Shown piece by piece: positions 1-9,097 of a stretch of DNA of 32,969 nt. A program made the position numbers and the translations under genes. The notes below the pieces were generated by a model. It did no database searches, was not told the DNA's origin, and was given only the letters and a program-made list of their open reading frames with translations. Position 1 is the first letter of the stretch. Each line of letters opens with the position of its first letter. Origin of the DNA: Micavibrio sp. GTDB lineage: Bacteria > Pseudomonadota > Alphaproteobacteria > Micavibrionales > CSBR16-224. The DNA is taken from the NCBI GenBank assembly GCA_027047045.1, contig JALTWL010000312.1, forward strand, positions 1 to 32,969. The letters run 5' to 3'.

Positions 1-356
1 TCTGCGTCTTCTGCAATTGCGCTATTTTCTTCTATCCCAATAACGGTTGCGGCTAGATATGATAAAATAGCAGATGAATAACCGCTTCCACAGCCAATAT
101 CTAACACAATATCACTTTTTTTGATATTTGCTGCTTGGATTAGTCTGGCTGTAATTAGAGGTTCTCTTAAATATTGCCCTTTACCTATTGCTATATCTTC
201 ATCTGTATAGGCGATATTTTCTAAATTTTTAGGAACAAAATTTTCTCTTGGAACAGTATTAAAGACTTGTAGTAATTTCTCATCAGTTACTTTATTTGGT
301 AACAATTGGCTATGTATCATATTTTTTTTAGCGATAAGAAACTGTTCGGCCGACAT
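1..356 (-). CDS. pcm: protein-L-isoaspartate O-methyltransferase, 5' part only
   Basis: Translating the minus strand from the ATG at 356 gives 118 codons that run off the window edge, so the C-terminal part is missing. The visible part matches the N-terminal half of the PIMT family: the segment PRENFVP, then Y-T-D-E-D-I-A-I-G-K-G-Q-Y, then the SAM-binding motif I, VLDIGCGSGYSSAIL. The enzyme methylates isoaspartyl residues in damaged proteins so that they can revert to aspartate. A GAGGGC ribosome-binding site lies a few bases before the ATG. The 3' end of a tRNA gene is only 23 bp upstream on the same strand and no terminator is visible between them, so co-transcription is possible (inference). 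Confidence 0.9.
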   Translation of the reverse strand, partial: MSAEQFLIAKKNMIHSQLLPNKVTDEKLLQVFNTVPRENFVPKNLENIAYTDEDIAIGKGQYLREPLITARLIQAANIKKSDIVLDIGCGSGYSSAILSYLAATVIGIEENSAIAEDA

Positions 357-379
357 TTATTGCCCTCATATTTGGTAAA

Positions 380-456
380 TGGTGGGCCCGGAGGGACTCG
401 AACCCCCAACAACACCGTTATGAGCGGTGGGTTCTAACCAGTTGAACTACAGGCCC
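380..456 (-). tRNA. tRNA-Ile2 (anticodon CAT, lysidine type)
   Basis: A complete cloverleaf can be drawn on the minus strand. The acceptor arm is GGGCCTG/CGGGCCC with discriminator A and an encoded CCA. The D arm is GTTC/GAAC. The anticodon arm is CACCG-CTCATAA-CGGTG, and the T arm is GGGGG-TTCGAGT-CCCTC. The anticodon is CAT. The fully paired G1-C72 acceptor end excludes initiator tRNA, and the anticodon arm resembles the minor isoleucine tRNA read as k2C-AU after TilS modification more than elongator Met. Assigning Ile2 rather than Met is inference from arm sequence; the tRNA itself is certain. Confidence 0.85.
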
Positions 457-483
457 ACAATTGCTAGTAACTAACATTAGAGA

Positions 484-512
484 TATATATAGCACAATTT
501 TTAAAATGTAAA
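484..512 (-). promoter_or_regulatory. candidate sigma-70 promoter for the tRNA gene
   Basis: On the minus strand TTTACA (512-507) and TATATA (489-484) are separated by 17 bp. The predicted start falls about 20 bp before the tRNA 5' end at 456. Spacing and position are good, but the region is very AT-rich, so chance matches are likely. Confidence 0.4.
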
Positions 513-521
513 ACATTTTTT

Positions 522-1100
522 TTATTTTATTATTCTTATATTTTTTTGTTTTGTTTGTAATAAAATAGCGCATCTAAGTTCTTGTTCATCTACTGTACCA
601 CCATTTTGTATGTGAGTTTTTTTTGCTTTTTCTGTTAGTTTTCTATCAACTGCCAAATCAGAAAAATGCAAAATAAAAGAGCTTTCCGCCTTTGTTTTCA
701 TATTTTGAGTAACCTCTTTAAGAGTCATAGCATTAAAGTTAAATATTCTAGTTACTTTTTGTCCTATTTCATGATATTTTTTTATCTGTGAAGTTTCATT
801 GCTACTTAAACACTTCCATATTCCTTTTTGTTCAGTTTGTTTTATAAATTCTACTATTTTAGTGTGGTCTTTTAACATAGCGTTTTCAAGGGGAGTGCCA
901 TCTTTATCTGCAATTGTGAAATCAGCCCCCTCAGCAATTAACAATTGTACGACATCAAAATATCCTTTATATGCAGCCCATATAAGGGCAGTAGCACTGC
1001 CACATGGTTGGCGGTAGTTAATATCAACTCCTGCATCTATAATTTCCTTTACAGCTTTAACATCACCTTTTTTTGTTGCGTTTATTAAGTCTTCAGACAT
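522..1100 (-). CDS. ankyrin-repeat protein
   Basis: This 192-residue protein has two recognisable ankyrin repeats and a degenerate third in residues about 1-90. The repeat signatures are A-x-K-G-D-V-K-A-V-K-E-I-I-D-A-G-V-D-I-N, then ALIWAAYKGYFDVVQLLIAEGAD and a D-K-D-G-T-P-L-E-N-A helix start. Residues about 95-192 are Lys-rich and match no family I recognise. No signal peptide or membrane segment is visible, so it is probably a cytoplasmic protein-binding scaffold with unknown partner. It follows divL on the same strand after a 93-bp gap. The ATG at 1100 is used. Confidence 0.85.
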   Translation of the reverse strand: MSEDLINATKKGDVKAVKEIIDAGVDINYRQPCGSATALIWAAYKGYFDVVQLLIAEGADFTIADKDGTPLENAMLKDHTKIVEFIKQTEQKGIWKCLSSNETSQIKKYHEIGQKVTRIFNFNAMTLKEVTQNMKTKAESSFILHFSDLAVDRKLTEKAKKTHIQNGGTVDEQELRCAILLQTKQKNIRIIK

Positions 1101-1193
1101 TTTACATACCTACAATCAGTTAATACACCGATATATTTTAACATAACTTAAGGTATATGTCAATATGATTTTAGGCTAGATAGGTGGCTCGCC

Positions 1194-3512
1194 TCAATTT
1201 GCTATAGGAAAGATACAAGTTACTTCTGTTCCTTTGCCAATTTGGCTTTTTATATTTATATCACCACCGTGTAAGTCAATTAGCTTTTTAACAATGGAAA
1301 GCCCAAGCCCAGCGCCTGCATTTTGCTTTTTGCTAAAGCCTGCTTTTTCAAATGGAGAAAATATTTTATCCAAAACTTCTTTTTCTATACCAACACCTGT
1401 ATCTTTAATAGTTATTGATATGTTATTTTTGTCTTTTTTGGCAATTATATCTATTTTTCCTCCATCTGGGCTAAAACTAATAGAATTGCTGATAAGTTTT
1501 AATAGTATTTGCTTTATTCTGCGTTTATCACCTTTTATTTTACCAATATTTTTTGGACATTTTGTATTTATGTGAATATTGTGCTTTCTTGCCCATTCTT
1601 CAGTTATTTCATATGTAGATTTAATTATTTCGCAGATATTTATTTCTTCAAAATTAAGCTCCATATAACCAGCTTCTATGGTTGATAGGTCTAATATATC
1701 ATCTATTAGGTTAGATAGGCGAGTGCAAGCTTTCATCATTGCTTCTGTATATTCTTTTTGTCGTTCATTCAAATTGCCAAAATATTCATTATTTAATATT
1801 TCGGTAAATCCAGAAATAGCATTCAAGGGGGTGCGAAGTTGGTATGATACATTTGCTAGGAAATCTAATTTTAAACGCTCAGTTTCTTCAAGAGCAGCAT
1901 TTTTTTCTCTAAGTGCTTCTTCAACGTGAGCTTCTTCCGTTACGTCAAAATATCCATTTAATATATTACCATCAGGCAATGGTATAACTGTATATTCCAG
2001 CACATCACCATTGGTACATTTAATGCGATCTTTTCTAAAGTTTCTATCTAATCCATTTTGTACTATTATTTCTTTTATATTTTCCCAGCTATCTTCATCA
2101 AAATATTTTACAAGTTTTTCTACAACATCTGTAATATGTGGTTTTTTGTCCAAATATTCTGGTGGTAAGCTCCATATTTCTGAGAATTTTGGATTCCAAA
2201 GTTTCAAACAGCCATCTTCTCCAAAGACAGCCAACCCTTCGTTTAGGTTGTCTAAAGTTTCTTTTTGTACCGCAAGTAGGGTGTTATATGATGTTTCAAG
2301 TTCAAGGCGACTTGTTACATCTTCGTAAGTAATAATAACCCCGCCCATTGGTCTTGGTACAGCAATCATTCTAAGGGCTGTTCCATCTGGAAGATATTGC
2401 ATTTCTTCATAAGGCTCTAGCAGACTTTCAAACATATCTAGCCATTTTTGGCGGAATTTTTTAAAATCAGATTGTTCTGGCAACTTTCTGTTAGAACGAC
2501 GTTTTTCTAATATTTCAGTAATTTTAGGCTTTGTATTTAGCCATTTACCACTAAATCCCCATAGCTGTTCATAAGCAGTGTTATAAAATTCCAACCTAGC
2601 CTCAGAATCAAAAACAGCAAGAGCAGTTCTTAAATGTTCTAAAACTTCCTGATGGTTAGATATGTGATGTTTAAGCTCTAGCTTTATATTTTCTACTTTT
2701 GTTATGTCATAAGCAAGCCCCAGTATAAAATCTTTGCTTGTTTGTAAGTCTGGAATTTCCCAAATATCAACTAATTTTCTTTTACCATCTACTACCAAAT
2801 GGCGGTTTTCTCTTTGTATATTTGATGTGCCAAGCGCTTTTTGAGCCAAATGTTTTGTGCCTTTTTTATCTTTAAAACTACCACGTTTTGTCGAAGTTGA
2901 TGGAAGCTCTAACTGCTCAGATACAATTGTTGTGCTGCTTGTATCCAATATTTCTTTATATTTATTGTTACACCATTGTATATTTAAATTAGCTTTTCTA
3001 AGCCAAACAGGAAAGGGCATAGAATTTATTACATTTCGCCATTTTTTTTCTTTTTTTTCAATATTGTTTAAATCATTTAAGATTTTTGATATTTTTTGGT
3101 TTTCTTCTGTTATATCTATTGCCCAAATAACATCAAAAATATCATCTGGGTTCATATTTGTAATTGCCCCCCGCTTTCCAATAAGCTTTAGTTGTTTTCT
3201 TTTATTAGCAATAAAAACTTCAATTTGAAAAGGCTCTCCATATTCGGCAAGTCTGGCATACATACCGTCAAAAGCTGCGGCATCACTGGTGGCAAGGGCA
3301 TTTTCTATATCAAGTACAGTTTCAATTTTATCTATTTCTAATAATTTAGTAAATTTGGGAGAAATGGCCTTAGTGCCAACTTTATTCCAGCCACAATATT
3401 CAATTGGGACAGAACGCAAAAAACTCTCTAGCCTTTTATTTTCAAAGGCAAGCATTTGCAATTTTTTCCTAGAAGGAATAATGATGTTTAATATATTTGC
3501 AAAAATACCCAT
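1194..3512 (-). CDS. divL: DivL-type PAS sensor kinase with Tyr in place of the phospho-acceptor His
   Basis: This is a 772-residue multi-PAS protein ending in a histidine-kinase core. Three PAS-like segments lie at about 155-260, 285-400 and 415-530 (for example ALAVFDSEARLEFYN and GLAVFGEDGCLKLWN). The dimerisation helix reads FLANVSYQLRTPLNAI: Tyr557 stands where kinases normally have the phosphorylated His. The ATP-binding boxes are intact: N box (Asn676), DTGVGI at 704-709, FSPF, and GAGLGL at 733-738. A Tyr at this position plus this length is the hallmark of DivL, which in Caulobacter acts with CckA and DivK to control CtrA. No transmembrane helix is clear, though residues 3-13 are hydrophobic. 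I chose the ATG at 3512; a TTG at 3527 is a possible alternative. It is divergent from dnaQ. Confidence 0.88.
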   Translation of the reverse strand: MGIFANILNIIIPSRKKLQMLAFENKRLESFLRSVPIEYCGWNKVGTKAISPKFTKLLEIDKIETVLDIENALATSDAAAFDGMYARLAEYGEPFQIEVFIANKRKQLKLIGKRGAITNMNPDDIFDVIWAIDITEENQKISKILNDLNNIEKKEKKWRNVINSMPFPVWLRKANLNIQWCNNKYKEILDTSSTTIVSEQLELPSTSTKRGSFKDKKGTKHLAQKALGTSNIQRENRHLVVDGKRKLVDIWEIPDLQTSKDFILGLAYDITKVENIKLELKHHISNHQEVLEHLRTALAVFDSEARLEFYNTAYEQLWGFSGKWLNTKPKITEILEKRRSNRKLPEQSDFKKFRQKWLDMFESLLEPYEEMQYLPDGTALRMIAVPRPMGGVIITYEDVTSRLELETSYNTLLAVQKETLDNLNEGLAVFGEDGCLKLWNPKFSEIWSLPPEYLDKKPHITDVVEKLVKYFDEDSWENIKEIIVQNGLDRNFRKDRIKCTNGDVLEYTVIPLPDGNILNGYFDVTEEAHVEEALREKNAALEETERLKLDFLANVSYQLRTPLNAISGFTEILNNEYFGNLNERQKEYTEAMMKACTRLSNLIDDILDLSTIEAGYMELNFEEINICEIIKSTYEITEEWARKHNIHINTKCPKNIGKIKGDKRRIKQILLKLISNSISFSPDGGKIDIIAKKDKNNISITIKDTGVGIEKEVLDKIFSPFEKAGFSKKQNAGAGLGLSIVKKLIDLHGGDINIKSQIGKGTEVTCIFPIAN

Positions 3513-3605
3513 TACTCTTAAAACCAAACCGTTTGGAAATTTATTTTGCCGAAAATATATTATAGCCTATTGATTGATAAAACTAAAAGATATAAGTTAT
3601 AAATT

Positions 3606-4304
3606 ATGCGAGAAATAGTTTTAGACACAGAAACAACTGGCTTTGAACCTGAAGAAGGCCATAGAATAGTTGAAATAGGCTGTATAGAAATTATACATCA
3701 AATACCAACTGGCAAAAGTTATCACCAATACATCAATCCTGAGCGTGATATGCCAGAAGATGCCTATAGAGTTCACGGCCTATCTGAGGAATTTTTAGAA
3801 AAATACCCCACTTTTTTAGAAATAGCAGATGAATTTGAAAATTTCATTGCAGATTCTCCTTTAATTATTCACAACGCAGAATTTGATATGAAATTTATCA
3901 ATTTTGAACTAGAAAAAATTGGTAAAAATCCAATACCAATGCAAAAAGCAATTGATACTTTGCAAATGGCAAGGAATAAATTTCCAGGCGCGCCTGCAAC
4001 ATTAGATGCGCTTTGCAGGCGTTTTGAAATTGACAATTCAAATAGGGTGCTACATGGCGCTTTACTAGATGCAGAGCTATTATCTGAGGTATATTTAGAA
4101 TTATTAGGGGGCAGGCAAAGAGGGCTTAGCTTTCAAGATGATAACAGTAAAAATAACAATATCTCAATTAAAACTGGGGGGATAAAATATGGTAAAAATC
4201 AAATAAGAAAACCCAGAGTTTTTCCCATACCAGAACAAGAAAAAAGTGCTCATATAAATTTACTAAAAGAGCTGCCCAACAATCTTTGGGGAAATTTTAA
4301 ATAA
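3606..4304 (+). CDS. dnaQ: DNA polymerase III epsilon subunit (3'-5' proofreading exonuclease)
   Basis: This 232-residue protein carries the DEDDh exonuclease motifs: Asp7 and Glu9 in LDTETTG, Asp94 in HNAEFD, and His150 and Asp155 in HGALLDAELL. Residues 1-170 form the exonuclease domain and about 175-232 form a Lys/Asn-rich tail of the kind that binds the polymerase alpha subunit. It would remove mismatched 3' nucleotides during chromosome replication. Length and the early start of the catalytic motif fit dnaQ better than a general DEDDh exonuclease. The start is ATG at 3606; no strong ribosome-binding site is visible. It is divergent from divL with a 93-bp spacer. Confidence 0.93.
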   Translation: MREIVLDTETTGFEPEEGHRIVEIGCIEIIHQIPTGKSYHQYINPERDMPEDAYRVHGLSEEFLEKYPTFLEIADEFENFIADSPLIIHNAEFDMKFINFELEKIGKNPIPMQKAIDTLQMARNKFPGAPATLDALCRRFEIDNSNRVLHGALLDAELLSEVYLELLGGRQRGLSFQDDNSKNNNISIKTGGIKYGKNQIRKPRVFPIPEQEKSAHINLLKELPNNLWGNFK

Positions 4305-4373
4305 AAATTCGCATGATTTATTTGATTTATTGCGTATAATTAGTATCAGAGCAATTTTTAAGGGTGGTGCACT

Positions 4374-5291
4374 ATGTTAAAATACGGCTTTATTTTTACT
4401 ATTATCTTTGTAACATTACTTGCAAATACTGCTTTTGCTAGTGAAAGAATTGGGGTTATTGCAGAAATCGAAGGAAATGTAACTATTACATCAAAAAATG
4501 GGCAAACCAAAATAGCCCAAATAGATGAAGCTTTATTTTTAGGGGATATCGTAACAACAGGTAAAAATTCTAGAGCCTTTATATTTTTGGTAGATAATAC
4601 GGAATTCACCCTTTCAGAAAATGCAAAATTTAAAGTAGATGAATATAATTATAGCCCAAATAGCATAGATACAAATAAAGCTAGATATTCAGTAATTGAA
4701 GGTGCTTTTAGATATGTAAGTGGGCTGGTTGCTAAAAAGGATAGCCCAGATATTAAAATTGAAACTCCATTTGGCTCTATTGGTATTAGGGGGACAGATT
4801 TTACTGTGGCTAAAGCTACTGGTGGGGGATATGATATTCTTTTAGATGATGGGGAAATTAAAGTTGCAAATGAAAAAGGCTCAACGATTTTAAAACCAGG
4901 CTACGGCACATCTGTAAAAAGCCGAAGACATATGCCAACACTGGCAAAAAGATGGAATAAAAGCAAAATACAAAGACTAAGAAAAGCCGTTCACCTAAAA
5001 AGAGGAAAAGCCATAAGGGCGCGCCTAGAAAATATTAGAAAACAGCGAAAAGATAATTTTATTAAAAGAAATAAAGAAAGAATTAAAAATAACTTAAATA
5101 AAAAGCTTAAAAATAAAGAAATGTTAAAACAAAGAGGAAAGCCACTTCCTCAAAAAATGAATAAAATTAACCGTCAAGGGCAAAAACAGGGAAGTTTTAA
5201 GCCGACAAATATATCGCCCCATAAGGCTAAAATATCAAATAAGCCCAGAAAAGTAAAAAAACCTAAAGTAATTAGACGAAATAGAAGATAA
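4374..5291 (+). CDS. secreted FecR-domain protein with a very basic C-terminal tail
   Basis: The protein has 305 residues with a signal peptide at 1-22 (hydrophobic core, then AFASE). Residues about 40-155 form a FecR-type domain, including LGDIVTTGKNSRAFIFLVDN, LSENAKFKVDEY and ETPFGSIGIRGTDFTV. From about residue 175 to the end it is an extremely Lys/Arg/Asn-rich, low-complexity tail with no predicted fold. The FecR domain in such stand-alone exported proteins is of unknown role; this is not the TonB-linked sigma regulator, since there is no FecI gene or membrane anchor. The ATG at 4374 has AAGGG about 10 bp upstream, and a TATAAT lies at 4335-4340. The tail could bind an acidic surface such as a polyanion (inference only). 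Confidence 0.85.
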   Translation: MLKYGFIFTIIFVTLLANTAFASERIGVIAEIEGNVTITSKNGQTKIAQIDEALFLGDIVTTGKNSRAFIFLVDNTEFTLSENAKFKVDEYNYSPNSIDTNKARYSVIEGAFRYVSGLVAKKDSPDIKIETPFGSIGIRGTDFTVAKATGGGYDILLDDGEIKVANEKGSTILKPGYGTSVKSRRHMPTLAKRWNKSKIQRLRKAVHLKRGKAIRARLENIRKQRKDNFIKRNKERIKNNLNKKLKNKEMLKQRGKPLPQKMNKINRQGQKQGSFKPTNISPHKAKISNKPRKVKKPKVIRRNRR

Positions 5292-5379
5292 AATTTTAAC
5301 GAATTTTCTTGAAATAGCTAGCAGTTGAGAATATCATACTTAAACTCAAGTTGAATAAAAATAAGAAACTGTTTAAGTA

Positions 5380-6012
5380 ATGAAAAATTCAAAACATAAT
5401 ATGCAAATAAAATTTTATGAGGGTGATTTGCCAGATAGATTAAATCTTGGTAATATTGTAGCGGTTGACTGTGAAATGATGGGGCTAAACCCTGTTCGGG
5501 ATAGACTGTGTTTAGTACAAATTTCTGCGGGTGATGGGGTTTGTCATTTAGTAAAGTTCAAACGTGGCGAATATAATGCTCCAAATTTAATATCTATATT
5601 GTCATCACCCAAAATAACCAAAATATTTCATTTTGCCAGAAGTGATGTGGCAACCTTAATGGCATATTTAGGAGTGTTAACAGCCCCCGTTTATTGCACT
5701 AAAATTGCCTCAAAACTTGTTAGAACTTTTACCCAACATCATAATTTAAAAACTCTTTGTCGGGAATTTTTGGAAGTTGAGCTCAGCAAGCAACAAACTT
5801 GTACTGATTGGGGGGCAGATAGCCTAAATGACGAACAGTTAGAATATGCAGCCTTAGATGTGCTGTACTTACATAAAATAAAAGATGAATTAGATAAAAT
5901 GCTTATTCGTGAAGATAGAGTTGAACTTGCCAATGCTTGCTTTGAATTTTTGCCCTCAAGGGCTGTGCTAGACTTGGCAGGTTGGGACGATGTTGATATT
6001 TTTGAGCATTAA
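5380..6012 (+). CDS. rnd: short ribonuclease D-type 3'-5' exonuclease
   Basis: This 210-residue protein has the DEDDy nuclease motifs: Asp30 and Glu32 in VAVDCEMMGL, Asp89 in FHFARSDV, and Tyr156 with Asp160 in LEYAALDVLYL. The family trims 3' ends of tRNA and other stable RNAs. It is about half the length of E. coli RNase D because the C-terminal HRDC domains are missing, which is usual for the short alphaproteobacterial form. The first ATG at 5380 has no good ribosome-binding site; an in-frame ATG at 5401, just before the conserved part, is an alternative. The gene precedes mdh by 38 bp on the same strand. Confidence 0.88.
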   Translation: MKNSKHNMQIKFYEGDLPDRLNLGNIVAVDCEMMGLNPVRDRLCLVQISAGDGVCHLVKFKRGEYNAPNLISILSSPKITKIFHFARSDVATLMAYLGVLTAPVYCTKIASKLVRTFTQHHNLKTLCREFLEVELSKQQTCTDWGADSLNDEQLEYAALDVLYLHKIKDELDKMLIREDRVELANACFEFLPSRAVLDLAGWDDVDIFEH

Positions 6013-6035
6013 ATAAATAATATAACTAAAACTAA

Positions 6036-7046
<1,011 letters not shown>

Positions 7047-7097
7047 ATATATAAGCATATATTAGAAATTAAGCAATATAGTTGTTTTTTTTAATAT

Positions 7098-7158
7098 CTC
7101 CCCACCTTTTTTAGACTGTATAAAAATAATATTTTTAAATAGCCATAAGGTGGGGGAG
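7098..7158. repeat. long inverted repeat between two convergent genes
   Basis: The left arm CTCCCCACCTT (7098-7108) pairs with AAGGTGGGGGAG (7147-7158), eleven base pairs with one bulged G. The flanking T97/A159 can add one more pair. The 38-base middle contains a second perfect hairpin, AAAAAT-AAT-ATTTTT (7122-7136). It lies between the mdh stop (7046) and the mnmC-like stop (7170). No T-run follows the outer stem on either strand, so it is not a standard intrinsic terminator, although it could still halt transcription from both sides or protect 3' ends. Confidence 0.7.
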
Positions 7159-7169
7159 AGTGGTTATAT

Positions 7170-8435
7170 CTATATTACTTCCCCTCTTTTAATAGCTCTT
7201 ACAATGTATCTACCGACATTTACAGCTCTTAGCGTCTTGTTTAAAACAGGGGACGCCTCACAACATGCATCAGAAGCAATAATCTCCCCCGCAAGCAACG
7301 CTGATGTCATACCATGTGAGCCAAGCCCACCAATTAAATATAAATTTGAAAAATATGAACTATATTTAAAATTTATATCCTTTTCTAAAATTTTTCCATA
7401 TTTTAAATCACCATATTCAACTTTCCAATTAACTAATTTAGGTACTCTGCCAATAACTGGAAGATGGTCTTTTGTTGATACCCTAATTTGCGCCCTTGCC
7501 CCAACTAAATTCATATCAATTGTGTTTTTATTTATATTAAGTGCAGGTAAATTTTGAGCTATTTTACTAATATTTTCTGTATTATCTACCATTGTTTCAA
7601 TTATATTGGTAAAATCAGTGCTATTATCTAACCTGTGAAATGTTGCCCCTGCATAATGTATATTTTCCACAGCAGGCGATATGTAACCATCATGCGCAAT
7701 TACTGTTCTTAAATTTTGAGAATATTTATTTGCTTTTATGTGGCTAACCTGCCCTGCGATAAATTGTAAATATTTGCAAAGCCATTTTGTTTGTTCAAAA
7801 TTAGCAATTTCTCTGCCAGAGGCAATAACCACCATATCTGCCTCAAATTTCCCCACCTGCCATTTTTGTTTTTGTCCATTGCGGTCAATTGAATTAATTT
7901 TGCATTTAAATTCTACATCTATCATATCAACATACATATCTAACAACGCTTGGCATAATTTAGGCGGTGATAAATAACCCGCATATGGATAAAATATCCC
8001 GCCACAATTTAAAGCAACCCCTGCTATGTCTTCTGCTTGTTTTTTATTAAGTAGCTTTACTGAACTATTGTCCCAACCAGTATTTTTAAATATATCAATA
8101 TTTCTTTTTTTAATTTTTAAATTATAATTAAGCATTAAACAGCCACTTTGCTTAAAGCTAGTTTTATCGCCTATTTCTTGCAAAATATTTTTGGCATATA
8201 AAAATGATTGTTTATAAAAATCTCCAAAATCTGAACTCTTAGCCGTTAATCTTGGATAGGCAACCCCAATTATATTACCAGATGCCTCATTTGCTATTTT
8301 ATTATTTTTTTCAACTATCTTGACCCTTATCCCCCTTTTTGCAAGCGCAAAAGCAATGGCGCAACCTGCAATTCCTGCTCCAATTATAATTGCTGTTTTC
8401 GGTTTTTGGGCTTTGGTGAAATATTGATTTTGCAT
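7170..8435 (-). CDS. FAD-dependent oxidoreductase, stand-alone MnmC C-terminal (cmnm5U demodification) type
   Basis: This 421-residue protein has the FAD-binding GAGIAG (19-24), then E-A-S-G-N-I-I-G-V-A-Y-P-R-L at about 50-63, GGIFYPYAGYLSPPKLCQAL in the middle, and near the C-terminus GLGSHGMTSALLAGEII. These are the signatures of the oxidase half of MnmC, which removes the carboxymethyl group from cmnm5(s2)U34 in tRNA. In E. coli that domain is fused to an N-terminal SAM methyltransferase (about 660 residues in total); here no methyltransferase domain is present. I chose the ATG at 8435; a TTG at 8450 would add five residues. A different DAO-family amino-acid oxidase is possible but less likely given the motifs. 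Confidence 0.75.
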   Translation of the reverse strand: MQNQYFTKAQKPKTAIIIGAGIAGCAIAFALAKRGIRVKIVEKNNKIANEASGNIIGVAYPRLTAKSSDFGDFYKQSFLYAKNILQEIGDKTSFKQSGCLMLNYNLKIKKRNIDIFKNTGWDNSSVKLLNKKQAEDIAGVALNCGGIFYPYAGYLSPPKLCQALLDMYVDMIDVEFKCKINSIDRNGQKQKWQVGKFEADMVVIASGREIANFEQTKWLCKYLQFIAGQVSHIKANKYSQNLRTVIAHDGYISPAVENIHYAGATFHRLDNSTDFTNIIETMVDNTENISKIAQNLPALNINKNTIDMNLVGARAQIRVSTKDHLPVIGRVPKLVNWKVEYGDLKYGKILEKDINFKYSSYFSNLYLIGGLGSHGMTSALLAGEIIASDACCEASPVLNKTLRAVNVGRYIVRAIKRGEVI

Positions 8436-8594
8436 TTTTAATATGCTCAAAATTGTTAAACTATATCTATTTTAAACTAAAAAGAAATATCGGCAAAATC
8501 TTTATTGTAAAAAGAACTATCTTTAAGATATTCTATATATAGCTTTTATTGCTTATTTTTTGTTTAACTCTAATTTTATGGGTTGGCTTTTTTT

Positions 8595-9071
8595 ATGTTT
8601 AAAATTCTTTTTGTATGTACTGGTAATATTTGCCGTTCTCCAACTGCGGACGGAATTATGAAGAAAATAATTGCTGACAATGGCCTATCTAATAAAGTTA
8701 TAGTAGATTCTGCGGGTACACATGGATACCATGTTAACAGCCCACCCGACAATAGAGCAACTGCCACTGCTAAAGCTAACGGTATTGATATTAGTAATCT
8801 AAGAGCCAGAATGATAAATACCAATGACTTTTTAGAATTTGATATAATGCTGGCTATGGATAGAGGACATTTAGAATTTATGCAACAAATGCAACCATCG
8901 GCAAGTAAAGCAAAAATTGATATATTTTTAAACTATGCCCAAAATATTGATGAAATTGATGTGCCTGACCCTTACTATGGCACAGGTGACGGTTTTCAAT
9001 ATGTTTTTGATTTAATACAAAATGGTTGTGATGGGCTTTTAAAAAATATAAAACAAAATTATATAAAATAA
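8595..9071 (+). CDS. low-molecular-weight protein tyrosine phosphatase family
   Basis: This 158-residue cytoplasmic enzyme has the P-loop VCTGNICRSP with nucleophile Cys8 and Arg14, and the general acid Asp125 in VPDPYYGTGDGF. The length is typical. Substrates in the family range from phosphotyrosine proteins to small sugar-phosphate adducts; the mammalian homologue LMW-PTP-A has been reported to act as a protein-ribulosamine-5-phosphatase. The next gene, 26 bp downstream, is a fructosamine-kinase family member, which suggests the second role here (inference). I used the ATG at 8595; a TTG 12 bp upstream is also open. It is divergent from the mnmC-like gene. Confidence 0.93.
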   Translation: MFKILFVCTGNICRSPTADGIMKKIIADNGLSNKVIVDSAGTHGYHVNSPPDNRATATAKANGIDISNLRARMINTNDFLEFDIMLAMDRGHLEFMQQMQPSASKAKIDIFLNYAQNIDEIDVPDPYYGTGDGFQYVFDLIQNGCDGLLKNIKQNYIK

Positions 9072-9097
9072 TTTTTATAATATTTGGGAATAGTTAT

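Noticed and set aside
1124-1160. Near-match to a CtrA site (TTAA-N6-TTAA) before the ankyrin gene
   Set aside because: The spacer is six, not seven bases, and the region is AT-rich.
5339-5377. Inverted repeat CTTAAAC ... GTTTAAG just before the rnd start codon
   Set aside because: Only 7 bp with a 25-base loop and AT-rich; expected by chance in such DNA.
7150-7557. Plus-strand open frame of 135 codons antisense to the mnmC-like gene
   Set aside because: The minus strand encodes a well-recognised FAD protein here; the antisense frame has no family features.
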